In this document: piece by piece, positions 1-12,243 of the stretch
Numbering within the stretch: the first letter of the stretch is position 1
Layout of the letters: each line of letters starts with the position of its first letter
Assembly (NCBI RefSeq): GCF_001411555.2
Contig: NC_049914.1
Location: forward strand, 13,594,798 to 13,658,797
Length of the DNA: 64,000 bases
Direction of reading: 5' to 3'
Source of the DNA: Juglans regia
Taxonomy: Eukaryota > Streptophyta > Magnoliopsida > Fagales > Juglandaceae
Program-made: the position numbers and the translations under genes
Notes under the pieces: generated by a model
What the model saw: the letters and a program-made list of their open reading frames with translations, nothing else
Databases searched by the model: none
Told to the model about the DNA's origin: nothing

Positions 1-886
1 TTCTGTGTCACACACTTGTGTGGCCCCCTCAGCTTGGCAAGCTCCTTCAGCAACCTCTATAGTTGCAAGGGTTGAGGAATTAACCTCGACATTTCTATGC
101 CAGGAGGGCCAACCTCTTCAGTAATCACTCCCACCTGGACAGGTTGATCTATGCATGGACCCCCCAAACTTGAGCCGACTACAACATCCAGAAGGAAACC
201 ACCTTCTGCTTAGTGTTCCACCTTCATAACATGAATACTAGAGGTAGCGGCTACCACCCTCTCAATCATGGGCTCCAAGCCTCGAAACGACTTGAGCTCC
301 TCCCGACCTGGCACAGACACCAGATCATCCCATCGCTAGGTAGTAGGCAAAGGCATCGTCTTGACCTCGCCTTCTGAGGAGTGATTGTCGATAGGTGAAC
401 GAGCAGAAGAAGGGGAGGAGATCCTCGGAGGACCCCAATGATGGCTCACCGAGGAATCTTGACCACCAAGACTCCTCGAAGCAGGGTGCCAAGGTCCCCA
501 ATTTCTAGAAACACGTCACAGACATCAGTTGGTGGGGACAACATCATAGGTACCTTAGCTGAGGGGCCTCTCATTGATGGGTCCAAGGGCTCCAACGGGA
601 AAGATTCCGTCAGCATCTCAACGTCACCAACACAACGGGACGCTTCCACCAGCGTCATCAGGACGATTGGACGATGGGCCTCACGTGTAGTTGACGCTTG
701 CTCTTTAGAAGTTGGGGCTCTAGAAAAGGGTCCGCTATCGACCCCAACCTCCTCCAAGCGTGATTTCTTCCCCTTACTAGATGGAGAAGGATCCAAGGGG
801 CGCTTTCGGGTAGTAGTGACCCGAGGCCAGGCAACAGTTACCCTGTCATCAAAAGGACATTGACTGAGGGGAGGAAAAGAAACCAT
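1..886 (-). pseudogene. Unrecognised GC-rich decayed ORF, probably retroelement
   Basis: An open minus-strand frame runs from an ATG at 886 to 446 (146 codons). It is rich in Ser, Pro, Lys and Arg, with a basic run near residues 27-43 (RKRPLDPSPSSKGKKSR). The minus frame continues toward base 1 but is broken by stops, for example near 350 and 210. Base composition is clearly more GC-rich than the AT-rich DNA that follows 900, so this is a distinct sequence block. I do not recognise a domain. A hinge or gag-like part of a Gypsy-type element is a guess from composition. The plus-strand frame 438-863 overlaps it completely and is probably its shadow. Confidence 0.3.
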
Positions 887-1734
887 TAGGCTCTTCTCGA
901 AAAGAAGGGCTCCCGAGAAGACACTATTGGAGTTCTTTAAAACACTTTACTATTTGTTACGATTCTGTGCACTTGCATATATATTTTTATCTGAACACTT
1001 TCTAAGCTAACCCTTAAATAATACAAAAGTATTTCGGACTTTTGGTTTAATACAGCATTAGCAAGTACTACACACTAGGAGAACCACTATTAATGATCAC
1101 GAGACACTTACATGAATGATATTAATCTTTAATCTTACTTGAGGGTCTGCAGTAGTACTAAAACTTATTAAGAGTTTAGGACACATGATATTGCAACATT
1201 TTCATGGTTTAATCTGTACCTTATAGTGGGGTAATAATTGGGGTCCCAAAAGCGAAATTTCCCCATGGAGAGTATCATCGTCAACATAAGTTTCGGTCGA
1301 TTGAATCAAGAGTTGTAGTAGCTAGGAGAAGTCCTTTTTATTTTAGAGATATTTTACTTGCATGTCGGTATAGAAAACACATTTTCCATTTTGATTATAT
1401 AACAAGATTTGTTTTATAGGAAATATTTAAAATTCTAACTCATACAAATCAAATATTGTGATATCATTATTAGCTAGGTGGCCTGATCAACTACATAGTT
1501 TGCAAGCATAAATGTTTTTTACTTTATCATGTTTGTTTAAGCCGTACATTGATGTGCATATGATCATGATTATGGGCTGCATTAATAAGAACTTTATCAC
1601 CTCATGTCAGATAACTCATACTTGTTAAAGTAGCTACATCTTTGATTTTTCTAACATAAATAGTCTAAAGAAAAAACACATTGAACTTTTTTAGATTTAG
1701 TTTTCCCCTGTCAATCAGTACAAAAAATTTTAGT
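887..1734. other. Noncoding AT-rich stretch
   Basis: No ORF of note, no terminal repeats and no RNA gene recognised. Ordinary AT-rich intergenic sequence. Confidence 0.5.
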
Positions 1735-1854
1735 TTTAGGGAAGAAATTGTTTAGGCACGAATTAAATTTTATCCCTAAAAGTAATTATAGGAGACAAAA
1801 TTTAATTTCAAAACATGAATGACTTTATAAAAATCAGGTTCAAACGGCTAAACA

Positions 1855-2215
1855 TTCATTCGAACTAGATCTTTTGTGACGAATTATATAGTCTCAAAAA
1901 GTCAATACCATTAGAATGGCAAAAAGTCGGTTCGAACAAGATATTAATGTCTGTTCAAATGGTTTATAATCTGTTCGAATAATAATCTTGGCGAGGAAGT
2001 AATTTATTTTTCTCAGGAAAGTTCAAAATGATTTAAACCGCAACTGGTTTGTTCGAACGGGTGAGATTTGATGGAAAATTAGGCTGGAATGTTGCAAGAT
2101 TGTTCGAACTACAAATATTTCGTTCGAACACAACATTTATTCATCTGAACAGATAGTTTGATGGGAAATTAAATTAAAATTAGCAGAGATTTTTTTAAAC
2201 CTGTTCGAACGGAAC
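1855..2215. repeat. TTCGAAC motif cluster 1
   Basis: Exact or near copies of GTTCGAAC(G/A) recur about every 20-60 bases, for example near 1858, 1931, 1972, 2052, 2102, 2121 and 2203. The core TTCGAA is self-complementary, so copies read the same on both strands. Probable subterminal repeats of the surrounding CACTA-like element. Confidence 0.6.
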
Positions 2216-2571
2216 ATAAAATATTTACGAATTCATAAATTAATTTTATGTAATTAATGTAAAAATATTTTAGTGATTTCTTTTATGTTAAATAAGATTT
2301 TTGGTTAAATAAATATTACTTTAAAGATAGTGTCATTTTTTATATTGTGATGAACAGTAAGTAAAATGAAAAAAAAAACATAATTAACAATAAACAAGCT
2401 AGCACACACTAAAAATAAAAACCATCAATACCTTAATTGCATCCCAAAAATATAATGGATGATGGGAATATAATGTATGACTATTTGAATATTTAAATTA
2501 ATTATACAAAATACAAATAGTTATGATTGTTCATACAAAAAACCAAATTTAATGTAATTAAAAGATATACA

Positions 2572-3700
2572 TTATTGGGCTAGATCGTGTAGCACCGCCT
2601 CGACTCTAGTAAGGCGTGTCTCAATATCTGTCACTCAAGACATGTGCTTCAACTCAATTCCTGCGAGGGCGACTCAGACTGCATCAATGATCTCAGATGT
2701 CTGTGCATGCATCTCTACAATCACAATATCTGCAATCCCCTCACGAGTAGTAGTGCGTGATGCACCATGTGTAGATGCCTCACTCGATACACGCTATGAA
2801 TCTCCCTGAGTGTCGACCACCTCTGTAGTGGGTGCACGAATACGAAATCTGGAGTGTCCCGTGCTATGAGACAAGGTCGTGGAGTTGATTGGTCCAATCG
2901 GCTCCCAAACACGCTCAAACGCATCTAGCCTAACTCCTTTCGCTAAAAGAAATCGTGAGCATAATTCCAAATAGCAATATATCTGTCGTAATATAGGTGG
3001 TCTCTGATTGAATCCTAGCGAATATATATCTCACTAGGTCTATAGGCACCCCACGAGTGACCCATAACATAAATCGTGTTCGATCCATGCTAACCCCAGT
3101 TTTGTGAAGTCACAAATCGATTTTGTTGTCTATTATAATAATCATGATCTTGAGAAAACTGGATAAGTCCACCTGTTTGATGCTCTTGCTCCCATCATAG
3201 GACGGAGCATCTGAACCCACAATCAACTGACGAACCTCATGATCAGCGATGTCATCAAACTCATATACTACCATAGTAACCTCTTCTTCAGCAGTCTTCT
3301 CATTGCATGCAGGTGTAGATGCCCTAGGCACCACGCTAGGATATGCAGTGGGCAGTCGAGAGATACCAAGAAAATCGACAACTGCATCAACAGAAAATCG
3401 TGTTGAGACGCCATGGACGGAGAATGTGTAATCATCATCTTGGTTGCCATGACCAAGTTCTCTATAGAACTCAGATACAATATTAATATAGGAAACGATC
3501 TTGTCCATCTCTTCATCTTTATGGACGATGATCGGGGTCCAACCATGATCCATAGAGACAGATGCGAGAGACTGTCTCTCCCACAGAAGATCCTTAAAAT
3601 TATCTATTTTCACCTGCTACTCCAACAAAATAATCCTCTTTCGAACTTCTTCGTTAGAGGATTGCCTTGACGCGGCCCGCTTCTTTCCCCGAGAAGCCAT
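2572..3700 (-). pseudogene. PF20167-like plant transposon-associated protein, decayed copy 1
   Basis: Reading leftward from an ATG at 3698-3700 the protein starts MASRGKKRAASRQ. An in-frame stop follows near 3612, and the main open piece is 3613-3110. That piece has the pattern W-E-R near residue 12, EFYRELG near residue 50 and FSVHGVSTRFSVDAVVDFLGISRLP near residues 64-88. This resembles what I know as the putative plant transposon protein domain (PF20167). The frame continues with shifts to a C-terminal heptad-like segment (VTDIETRLTRVEAVLHDL) and a TAA at 2572-2574. About 370 codons in all, with at least one stop and several frameshifts. A related copy lies at 60950-61942 on the plus strand, also beside TTCGAAC repeats. 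Molecular function of the family is not known to me. Confidence 0.55.
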
Positions 3701-3865
3701 TGGAATGAAGCTAAATTTAATTTATAAAATTAAGGACAATGATTACAAAATATCATAATTATAAGTAAATCAAGGTAATTATATTTAACAATATAATATA
3801 TATTACATTATCTATTCAAATCTATAAAAAAAATTAAAATAAGAAATGTACAGTTTGAATGCTTA

Positions 3866-4385
3866 ACAACACGTTCCAATGGTTATATAGTGGGTTCGAA
3901 TGGTAATAGGTTGCCGTTCAAACAGTATAATATTGGTTCGAACGTTAACCATTCATATGTTGTTCGAACGGCGATTTCTGGTTCAAGCTCAGACCGTAAA
4001 CAATTTGGTGTATTCCTTTCGTTTTTCCTCCCCCAACAAAGAGAGGCCGGGATGACCATAGAACCATCCCATCCTCCATTTCTAGCCAACTACGGGATTG
4101 AAATGGAGTTTTTTTTCAAAATTCCATTTTCAACCCATTTAAAAGAAGTTATAGGAGAAATTAATCGATAAAAATGTTGGGGAGAGGACATACCTGTTGC
4201 GGGTTGGAGAGTGGTGGTGGAAGGTGGCTTTGACGGCTGCGTGTGGTAGTGAAAGGCATTGGTTCGACGAAGTTAAGTGTGGGTTTTTACGTTCTAATGG
4301 AGCCGAGCTAGGTCTGGACACGATACCTAATATTTATTTTCTCCCATTCGAACGGATAGTTATTACATTCGAATGGTTTCCATAA
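3866..4385. repeat. TTCGAAC motif cluster 2
   Basis: Copies of GTTCGAA(C/T)GG occur near 3893, 3934, 3960, 4347 and 4370, with GTTCCAATGG and GTTCAAACAG variants. It lies just upstream of the PF20167-like gene start, that is, between the two divergent genes of the element. Confidence 0.55.
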
Positions 4386-4854
4386 ATATTTTATTCGTTA
4401 GATAATATTATATTGTTATAAATATAGTATTTATACTACATATACTTGTACTATTTATATATATATACTTATACTACTTATATAATACTTATACTTAATT
4501 ATTATATACTTATGTTTATTTTAATACTTATATACTACTTATATATTCTTATATACTAAATTAATATTCCTGATGATCACACCGGTGGCTCCGGAGATTC
4601 GACAGCGTGGCTTGCTTCTTATGCTGGTACGCTTACTTGCACGTACACACCGATGGCTACATCCTCCAGGGCTAAAGTTCCCCAAGATTGAAAGACCACA
4701 TCAAAATTCGTTGCTTAGTAATAAGCTACATCTCAAGAAACTAAGTATAACATGTTAATTTAAAGTTACTTTGTATTTATACTAGTTTTCTAAAATTTTT
4801 GAAATGACGAGTTTGAACTTAATTGTAGCCGACGAGAGGATCGACTAACGGTTG

Positions 4855-5815
4855 AGGAATTGTTGTTGAATGCATTTCGGAGGTACAAAGGTCGATGTCA
4901 TACACACTATCAAAAGTTCAGTACTACAACAAAAGCGCGCCAAAATCCATTCCAAGCAATGGCCCCAAACGAATGAGAGAAGGTTTGTGATATGTTTGAA
5001 GATCCTGCTTATCATGTAATTTCACTACTATATTTTTTTTAATAGTATATGATAGATGTATTAAACAAATAGACATAATATTTTTTTTTAGAAATGGAGT
5101 ATTATGAACAAAGTAAATAGATAAAATTTAACAATACATCATCATGCGGGTTCTCAAACTTTTTATCGTTTGTAAAAAAAAATGATAAGTTATTCTAGTC
5201 CCCGTTAAATATTAACATCTAATACACTTTTTTGATTTAAGTTCTAATATAGATTTTTCTTTTGTAGGAACAAGAAAGTCCTGATGACTATGATCTGACC
5301 TAAATGTATGCTAAAGCACATAAAAATCGTGATAGTGTTAGAACCTATCCCGAAGCAAAGGTAAATTATGTAAGTTTAAGTTTCTTTAATTCTATTGTCT
5401 AATAATATTTTTGTTATTTATACTAACTTTAATGTTTGCTTTGTAGGACAAGTTATCTCTTAAGAAACTGTTGCGGATCCATCTGATGAATCATTTGTCA
5501 ATGATGCTCAAATCTTTTTTCAAGTTCTTGGATCACGTTCTGGTTCTTTGAGGGGCTTAGGATGTTGCGTGAAGCCAGATCGAATGACGACAAGACTAAG
5601 GAATTAGAGAAAACAACACTTGAAATAGAACGATTGAGGTCCAAGAAAAAAAAGTTACTGACCCGATTAGATCAAGCAACGGATTTTGAGGCAAGATTAG
5701 AAGAGAACATGTAGAAGAGACTGGAGACAGAGGCACAAAAAGTGTTTGAACAATTGCATTCAATGATGTCCCAAAACTCTATGACCCACCACAATCTTAA
5801 AATTTATTTATTTAT
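4855..5815 (+). pseudogene. Transposase_24-like (Ptta/En/Spm TNP1-type) gene, decayed
   Basis: Three exon-like pieces read in order. The first, at about 4875-5020, contains RYKGRCHTHYQKFSTTTKA and, after a stop, EKVCDMFEDPAYH. The second, from about 5268 (after a tttgtag acceptor) to 5360, contains ESPDDYDLT, a stop, then YAKAHKNRDSVRTYPEAK before a GTAAAT donor. The third, from about 5448, contains ETVADPSDESFVNDAQIFF and LGSRSGSLRGLG, followed by a Lys/Glu-rich coiled-coil-like tail to about 5800. This layout matches the plant Transposase_24 family found in En/Spm elements. Multiple stops and frameshifts make it nonfunctional. 4573-4758 contains a short open frame upstream that I do not recognise. 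Confidence 0.6.
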
Positions 5816-5929
5816 TTTAACTGTCTTTCTATTATGATGTTCCAAAACAATTGAACAATTGTGATATTTGAATTACAATTTGTGTAATATTATTATGGTA
5901 TTTTTAATTAAATTCAATTTTGTATGATT

Positions 5930-6370
5930 AATACCGTTCAAATGGTATATAACCAGTTTAAACAGTAAATTACCATTTATAAATCCATTCGAACAAAAAT
6001 TAATCCATTCGAAGGACAACTAAGAAATATAGTCCATACGGTCGTTCGAAAAATAAAATATTAGTTTGAACAACATTAATATGCAAAACCATGTTCGAAT
6101 GAACATAAGTTTCAAAAATAAAAAATCTGTTCAAACGGACAAAATTTATGTTCGAACACAAGTCCTTGGAAAAATTTATTAGTTCGGATGCCTAAAATCT
6201 ATTCGAACACTCCGTCTGTTTGAATAGGATCAAACATGGTCATTAGTTCGAATCAAAATTTCTTATAGTTCGAACGGTTTATGTCGGTTCGAACTGATTG
6301 GATTCCATTCGAATGGTTTTTTGAAACGAAAATGGTTCATCTTAAAAGAAAAAGCCCGTTCAAACAATTT
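5930..6370. repeat. TTCGAAC motif cluster 3
   Basis: A dozen or so copies and variants of GTTCGAACGG, near 5936, 5985, 6006, 6044, 6090, 6130, 6150, 6245, 6270, 6284 and 6307. Densest cluster of this element, abutting its right end. Confidence 0.6.
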
Positions 6371-6567
6371 CGACTGGTTCTGCCTAATCTCATCCCTAAA
6401 AATTATTTTTTGAGACAAAAATCAATCCGTCTCCAAAAACCTTTTGAGACAGACTTTTCGAGACAAATTGAAAACTAAATTTTTTCATCTCCAAAAATGT
6501 TTTGGGACTAAAATTGGGTTTTTTGTGACAAAATTATTTGTCTCAAAAAACCCAATCTCTTGTAGGC

Positions 6568-6827
6568 CAGGAATAGACCCAACTGCTTGCTCAGTTACGA
6601 AAGCATTAATTAATATAAGATCAAGTATTAATTAATATCGGAAGTAGAAGGAGATCACATATTTCAAATTTTATTTTGGTTGGAATAGTCTGAAATAATA
6701 TAATAGAATTGCAGACTATGAAAAAAGAGCTATATATGTTCACAATTTGCTGCTGCATAATCAATACACATGACAGAAGAGTTTCAAGCATTAGAAAGCA
6801 CTTTGTCTTGATCGTGGAAGGTAGATA
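6568..6827. other. Noncoding spacer left of the duplication
   Basis: Short AT-rich spacer between the CACTA-like relic and the start of duplicated sequence. No gene seen. Confidence 0.5.
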
Positions 6828-6912
6828 TATATATAGATATAATCCTCTAGGTGGTAAATTTACTCATATAAATGCTCTCGAAGAATAAATAATGTATAAC
6901 AAAGGAAATAAA

Positions 6913-7085
6913 CACGTTTTTCTTGATCTGTTTGAACGGATTTTTTTCCGTTCGAACGAAAAAAACTTTTTTAGACGATTTAATCCGTCACAAAAAATAT
7001 TGTTCGAACGGATATTTATCCGGTCAAACGGTTTTGTAAAGTCTATTTATTTAGTTCGTCCCTAAAAGTCATATTTGTTGTAGTG
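6913..7085 (-). mobile_element. Short CACTA-end derivative with TTCGAACGG motifs
   Basis: The 173-base insert begins CAC and ends TGTTGTAGTG; read on the minus strand it starts CACTACAACAAATATGAC, a typical CACTA terminus. It contains GTTCGAACGG-type motifs on both sides of its centre. It is flanked by two near-identical copies, about 80-85 bases each, of host sequence (6828-6912 and 7086-7169), far longer than the usual 3-base CACTA duplication. Copy B of the segment lacks it. Confidence 0.65.
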
Positions 7086-7327
7086 ATATATATAGATATA
7101 ACCTCTTGGTGGTAAATTTACTCATATAAATGCTCTCGAAGAATAAACAATGTATAACAAAGGAAATAAATTTAATACATCATGTATATTGTAATCCGCC
7201 TCAATTAAGTTCTAAGCCTCAATTCTATCCTATGTTCCATCAACACCAAAAACAATGTATAACAAATGAAATAAAGACGCCATTTCATAGGTTGATGGTT
7301 GCATTCGAGCTGTAAAATGATGAGAAT

Positions 7328-9559
7328 TTAATCTTCCACTTCACTTGGTCTATATAGATGCACTGACCGCCTATTTATTGGTTGTAGTGGTCTTGCATTT
7401 GTTTCTGACTCCTGCAAAAAATAAGGAACAACGACCATCTTTAATTACTACATGAATATATACAATGCCCTAGCTCTTGAATTTAATTAATTTGTTGCAC
7501 TCGAACACTTTGGACTGATTATAAATTGATGAATTAGAATAGAGAGTTTTAAAATGTAAGATCAGTTCTACCCCGTACTGAGTAAAATGGTGTTTTTTAG
7601 AAGGAATATTATCCTTATTTTTTTGAATTTGCATTTTAAATTACCAACTGACATGCAACATTACTTGATGTGATACGTCCAATTATAAAATTAATTTTAT
7701 TGCGAAGTAAAACATGAAACCATTTTAATATTTTAGTCTACTTTTATAAAAAAAATCTTTGAGTCTATAATACTTCTCATTCAGAAATACCCGTCCCCTC
7801 GTAAAGAAATTGAAACTTTGGATGTGATATGTACATGTTTGATATATAAAGGAATAATCGAGTGTGAGAGTGGATATACTCACATCATGAACGGCCACGC
7901 GGAGCAACCTAACTTGTTCTCGTGTAATAGTCCTCACCTGATCATGAGTTAACTTGATCGTCAGTGTTAGGCCGGGAAATATTTACATCTTTAATAACAA
8001 TACAAGAGTTGGCAAAAAAAAGGAACAAATTACATACCTTTCTCACGATGGTCCATACAACATTTTGAGTACAAGGGGGAATTGTAAGGGATCCAATGTA
8101 TCTGTAATACTTTCTACTGCCTATCTTTATGTTCTTTGGGTCGACGATTCCCACCTCTGTCACTTCTTCTCTGTTACCGGCAACAGTTGACAAGTGCTGC
8201 CTCATCTGTACGCAGTCATACACAACACAAGCCATTAGATCAGAGAGTCTAGAGGGGGAGAGAGAGAGAGAGTCTTTGATTTTTATTTACCGATGACAAG
8301 AAAGAATCAGGGCGTCCAATCGTGTACATAATTCCGACCACGGCAACTTTTCCATCGGAACTCTCATGGACCATGTGCACCTCTAGATCAAACCTCCGGC
8401 CATTGATAGTGTGTTCAGAGGGAGAGTGCCAATGGCTTTGCCGGAGTACATATTGGGTACCATTTATTTCAATATATCCTGCGCCGCCTACCCATTCCAG
8501 CTGCATTCACAAACATTAATTAATCAAGAAGAAGAATGGTTACTTACTTCAAAGAAATCGTGAAATTAAAGGAAGGAAAAATAATTTGCAGATTTCTTAA
8601 GACTTGCGCATGCTCTTTACCAGAAAATCTCACCAAACCCAACAGCTAGCTACATCCTTGCATTATTTGTTCTTTTGTGATCATAATTATTATAATATAT
8701 GGAAAGAAATATTAATATATCGCTATCACTCCCATGACTTATCAAAATAGCTATAATGATTTGTCTTCTAGTTGGTGTACATGGAATCTCACTCTATTGC
8801 ATTCCCATTATTTATTTCATTTATTTCTCTTTAATAATTCCCTCTTGATTAATGATCTTTTGCTTACCTTCATGTCATGGCCTCGATTTTTGAGAGTGGC
8901 ATTAGAGGGACGGTAATTCCGATTAAGTCTCCCTAAACGGGAAACTATTTCCACCCTTTCATTCAGCAAATCAATCGGAGATTGCATTGATCCATCTTTG
9001 CACAGGCTCCAATCAGGGTGAATCTCTCCCCATTGAGACGGCCCCTTTCCACTTTTCTCACTGTAGTCAAATTCTCGTTCATCATCTGCACCATTAAGGA
9101 AAGGGGCGGGAATGAATACATTTATATTATGACAACACCTTTACTTCACAAATTTACGAGAACAAGGAATGTGATCTATACATCACAGGCCAAAAGCTGA
9201 ATTACAATGGTACTAAAGAAGTTATTAGGTGAAAACAACTAGCATTATTATTAATGAAAGACAGATTGTTGAAAGAAAGTGAAAGAATAATGATTATAAG
9301 ACTGATGAAAATCTAAGTTCTAAAATATAAGATTACTGAAGAAAACAAGATAGAACTACAGAAACGCCTTGAAGAAAGTCTTTGGAAGCGTCCTGCATGC
9401 GTCTATATATTGATGGAAACAAAATTATATGGATTTCAATACATGAGAAGCATTGGATTTTGGCTTACCAACTTCTTGAGATGTTGCAGGCCGGGATGAA
9501 TGCAAAACAAGAACATTAATGAAGAAAATGCAAAACAAGAATTGGGTTTCAAGCTTCAT
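7328..9559 (-). CDS. Secreted alpha carbonic anhydrase, copy A (six exons)
   Basis: Catalyses reversible CO2 hydration; family members are zinc enzymes of the plant secretory pathway or apoplast. Exons on the minus strand: 9559-9469, 9085-8868, 8500-8291, 8205-8038, 7937-7884 and 7411-7328, all with GT-AG introns, giving 274 residues. Residues 1-25 form a hydrophobic signal peptide. The catalytic core [11 protein letters not shown] supplies zinc ligands His126 and His128, and LEVHMVH supplies His145; Glu132 and Thr214 (GSLTIPPC) match the gatekeeper pair. Cys59 and Cys218 fit the conserved plant disulfide. Sequons lie at Asn92 and Asn116. The start is chosen because the first Met precedes a perfect signal peptide and a TATA box lies about 70 bases upstream. 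Closest to the ACA7/nectarin-3 type by memory. Intact, with no frameshift. Confidence 0.93.
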
Positions 9560-9625
9560 CTTTTCGATCTTGGAATTTCCACGATTTTGCAATGTGTTGG
9601 AGAGGTTTGAGCACTCGGGATGGGC

Positions 9626-9634
9626 ATATATATA
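9626..9634 (-). promoter_or_regulatory. TATA box of carbonic anhydrase copy A
   Basis: Minus-strand TATATATAT about 67 bases upstream of the ATG at 9559. The aligned position in copy B reads TATAAATAT. Confidence 0.55.
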
Positions 9635-9659
9635 CACATCATGTGGCACCAAATCGTTC

Positions 9660-12234
9660 TACGCGCATTGAAGAAAGGCGTTTGAAAATTGAAGTCCTTT
9701 TCTTGTTTATTTGCCAAATTAATGTTCATTTCAGCTAGCCGGTTGGAAAATAGGAACATAGTGAGAAGTTGCCTTTTCTTCCCCAATATTTTAATTAATT
9801 ACTGTTTAGAAGACGACCCAGGTGGCCTTGTAGTTGTTCCTTTACTGGCTTATAAATTCGTTCTACACAGTTTTCCTTGGGAACAACACATTATTTTGAT
9901 CACCGTTTATGGCGGCCGCGACGATTCTTGTTGGAACACTGGATGGCATTTATCAACTTAATTCGTTCTTCCAAAATTAGTCAGTTAGGTCGGCTTGGAG
10001 TTGGTGGCGTATTGGTGTAAGAAGAGTCTAAGGCTAAAGCAATAAAGCTAATGTGAAACCAAGTACTTTCTGAAATAAATCCGAAGGAAAACTTTCATTT
10101 GGCTATCTATCGAAGCATGTCATGGTTCGGAAACAAAGAAACAAAGGGCCATGAGGTGGCAGCATAATATAATTAAATGGACACGTACTGATGACTCCGG
10201 CCTCCAGCAAATAATATAGAATAATTTTACTTACCATCATCTTCACATACTATATTATATTTATTTAATTTGTTTTTTCATTTCTTTTATAATAAATATG
10301 TGATATATGGCTGATAAGTAGAACAATTCAATTAGTTTAATATAAATAAAATAAAATAAACATAAAAATAATAAAAGATAATTTATAAATACGTAAAATA
10401 TATAATGTGAAATGATAAGCAGCATCCTCAATAATATAATATAATGTAGAAGTTGGCAATCGATTCTTCTGTGGCAGGTTTTTTATTTTTTTGATTAAGT
10501 TGTTGTGCACGGAGTCAAAAAAATGAACCAGAGCAGACCGTCGATCAAGGACGAAAAGTGTTTCAACTCCAATTTTAAACAATATTCTTGAACTCATTTT
10601 TTCATTGATGTAGATGACTGGTTTTGAGAAACATCTAGAGTATCATCTGTCTCCATTATGTTTGAAGTTTATGTTTCAAACCTCCTCCATGTCCAATAAT
10701 AATGGAATTAGTTATGCATCCCTCCATTGAAACTAAGTTCTAGAAGACAAATCTCAAATAATTATGCCTATGATATTACAACATTACCATTTGTTAGAAT
10801 ATATATAGTTAGATAATTAACTTTATTTCTTTTTTTAAAATAAGTCGGAATTTAACATGATATTTGAATAAAATTATGAACTCGAACTTTTAAATCCGAA
10901 TTTCATCTGGCACCCAATTTGATTATATACTTCACGTGTTTGCTCCACCTATTAATGGTTTTCTTGCCAACCTGACTATTGACATTATAATTTTTTCTAT
11001 ATAGATGACGGTTTAATTATTGAAAAATAATCTCACATTGCATTTGGACAAGATCTTTGGCATGTTTATAAGGAATGAACCATCATTTCTTGTGGAACAT
11101 GTTTTATATGATGAGTTATACCTATGAATTTCTTTATAATAGTATCAGAACTTGTCACATAACAAATGGAGGCTTATACTACTTACCCCGTGCAAGGACC
11201 AGAAAAAAATACTGACTTGCACGTGAGAGAGGTTGTTGAGAAATAATATCATATTGCCTGTGGATAAGGTCTTGGAAAATAATGAAAAATCCTCTCTTGT
11301 AGAACCAATTTTATGAGACGAGTTAGGTCTATAAATTTCTTCTTTAGTAGCCCAAATTTTTTAACACAAATTTATTTTGATTATATGTCAAGTAATTAAA
11401 AGATCCACATACTCGAATAGCACATTATGCATTTGTTGGGTACAAAACTACACATGCATGTTGAACCAATATATATTTGTCTTCTGCATGCCATGGAGCC
11501 CATTTTAGTGTTCACATACAATTTTCAGATTAAACATTAGCATGCTTCAAAGTCCTAAATATGAGATCACAAAAATAGAGCAAAGGCCAATAATTCAATC
11601 CCAATGACCACAATTAATTGAGGAATTGATTATATAAAAGTAGTAAAATTTGATTATATATATGGTGGTAGTCAAAAGTTCACACTATTAAGGGTAAAAG
11701 CTCTTAACAACTAGAGAAGATCAAGTCGTTGATCAACTGCAAGCTAATTACTAGCATTTTAATGTGTAAATTCCGAAGCTGGAAACAGAGAGACAAGTTG
11801 TTGAAGATACGTATACGCTGATGTTTGAAGCTAGACCTCCTGCCCAGCGCAAACCCTTTTTAATATCTTCTCCATGACAATGATGCAATGCTTGACCCAA
11901 AAGCAGAAATGTTGGAGAGGTTGGAAAAAGGCTGAAGTAAACTCTGACGTCGGAAGTAGGGACCTCCTCAAATGCTTTGAAATCTTTTTGATGGTGATCT
12001 AATGTTTGACTCTTCAGGGTGAAAACGGAGAAAAATATATTTTATATTAATTTACAGAATTACACTTCATTTTATTTTCCAATACCGCATAATGGTGGAG
12101 TGCGAGTCTCACGTTCCATTAATAATTTGGAAAAATAACTTTCCATGAGGAGGATTAAAAGAAGAGGAGAGCTACAATCATAAAGGAATTAATTACATAA
12201 AAATAATTCTATAAACTGATATGGTTTTATCTAA
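9660..12234. other. Upstream noncoding DNA of copy A
   Basis: Shares most of its length with 39360-41580. No ORF is conserved between the two copies. About 230 bases near 10205-10440 and about 330 bases near 11015-11350 are present only here and may be insertions. No other gene seen. Confidence 0.6.
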
Positions 12235-12243
12235 TTCGTTAAA

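Larger units (their letters stand above)
1735..6567. mobile_element. Decayed CACTA-like (En/Spm) element with TTCGAAC repeat clusters
   Basis: The block is bounded by sequences with 'gtctcaaaaa' and 'gggacaaaa'-style ends; its right end reads ttgtag at about 6562-6567, close to the TTGTAGTG end of CACTA elements. Inside are three clusters of a TTCGAAC motif, a minus-strand PF20167-like gene and a plus-strand Transposase_24-like gene. The assignment rests on the Transposase_24 relic and on a short derivative at 6913-7085 that carries the same TTCGAACGG motif next to a perfect TGTTGTAGTG end. The exact left boundary is not visible, and no clean target-site duplication was found, so the termini are estimates. 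Confidence 0.5.

Noticed and set aside
7954..8519. Plus-strand ORFs over the carbonic anhydrase exons
   Set aside because: Antisense shadows of exons 3 and 4; the same shadows occur in copy B.
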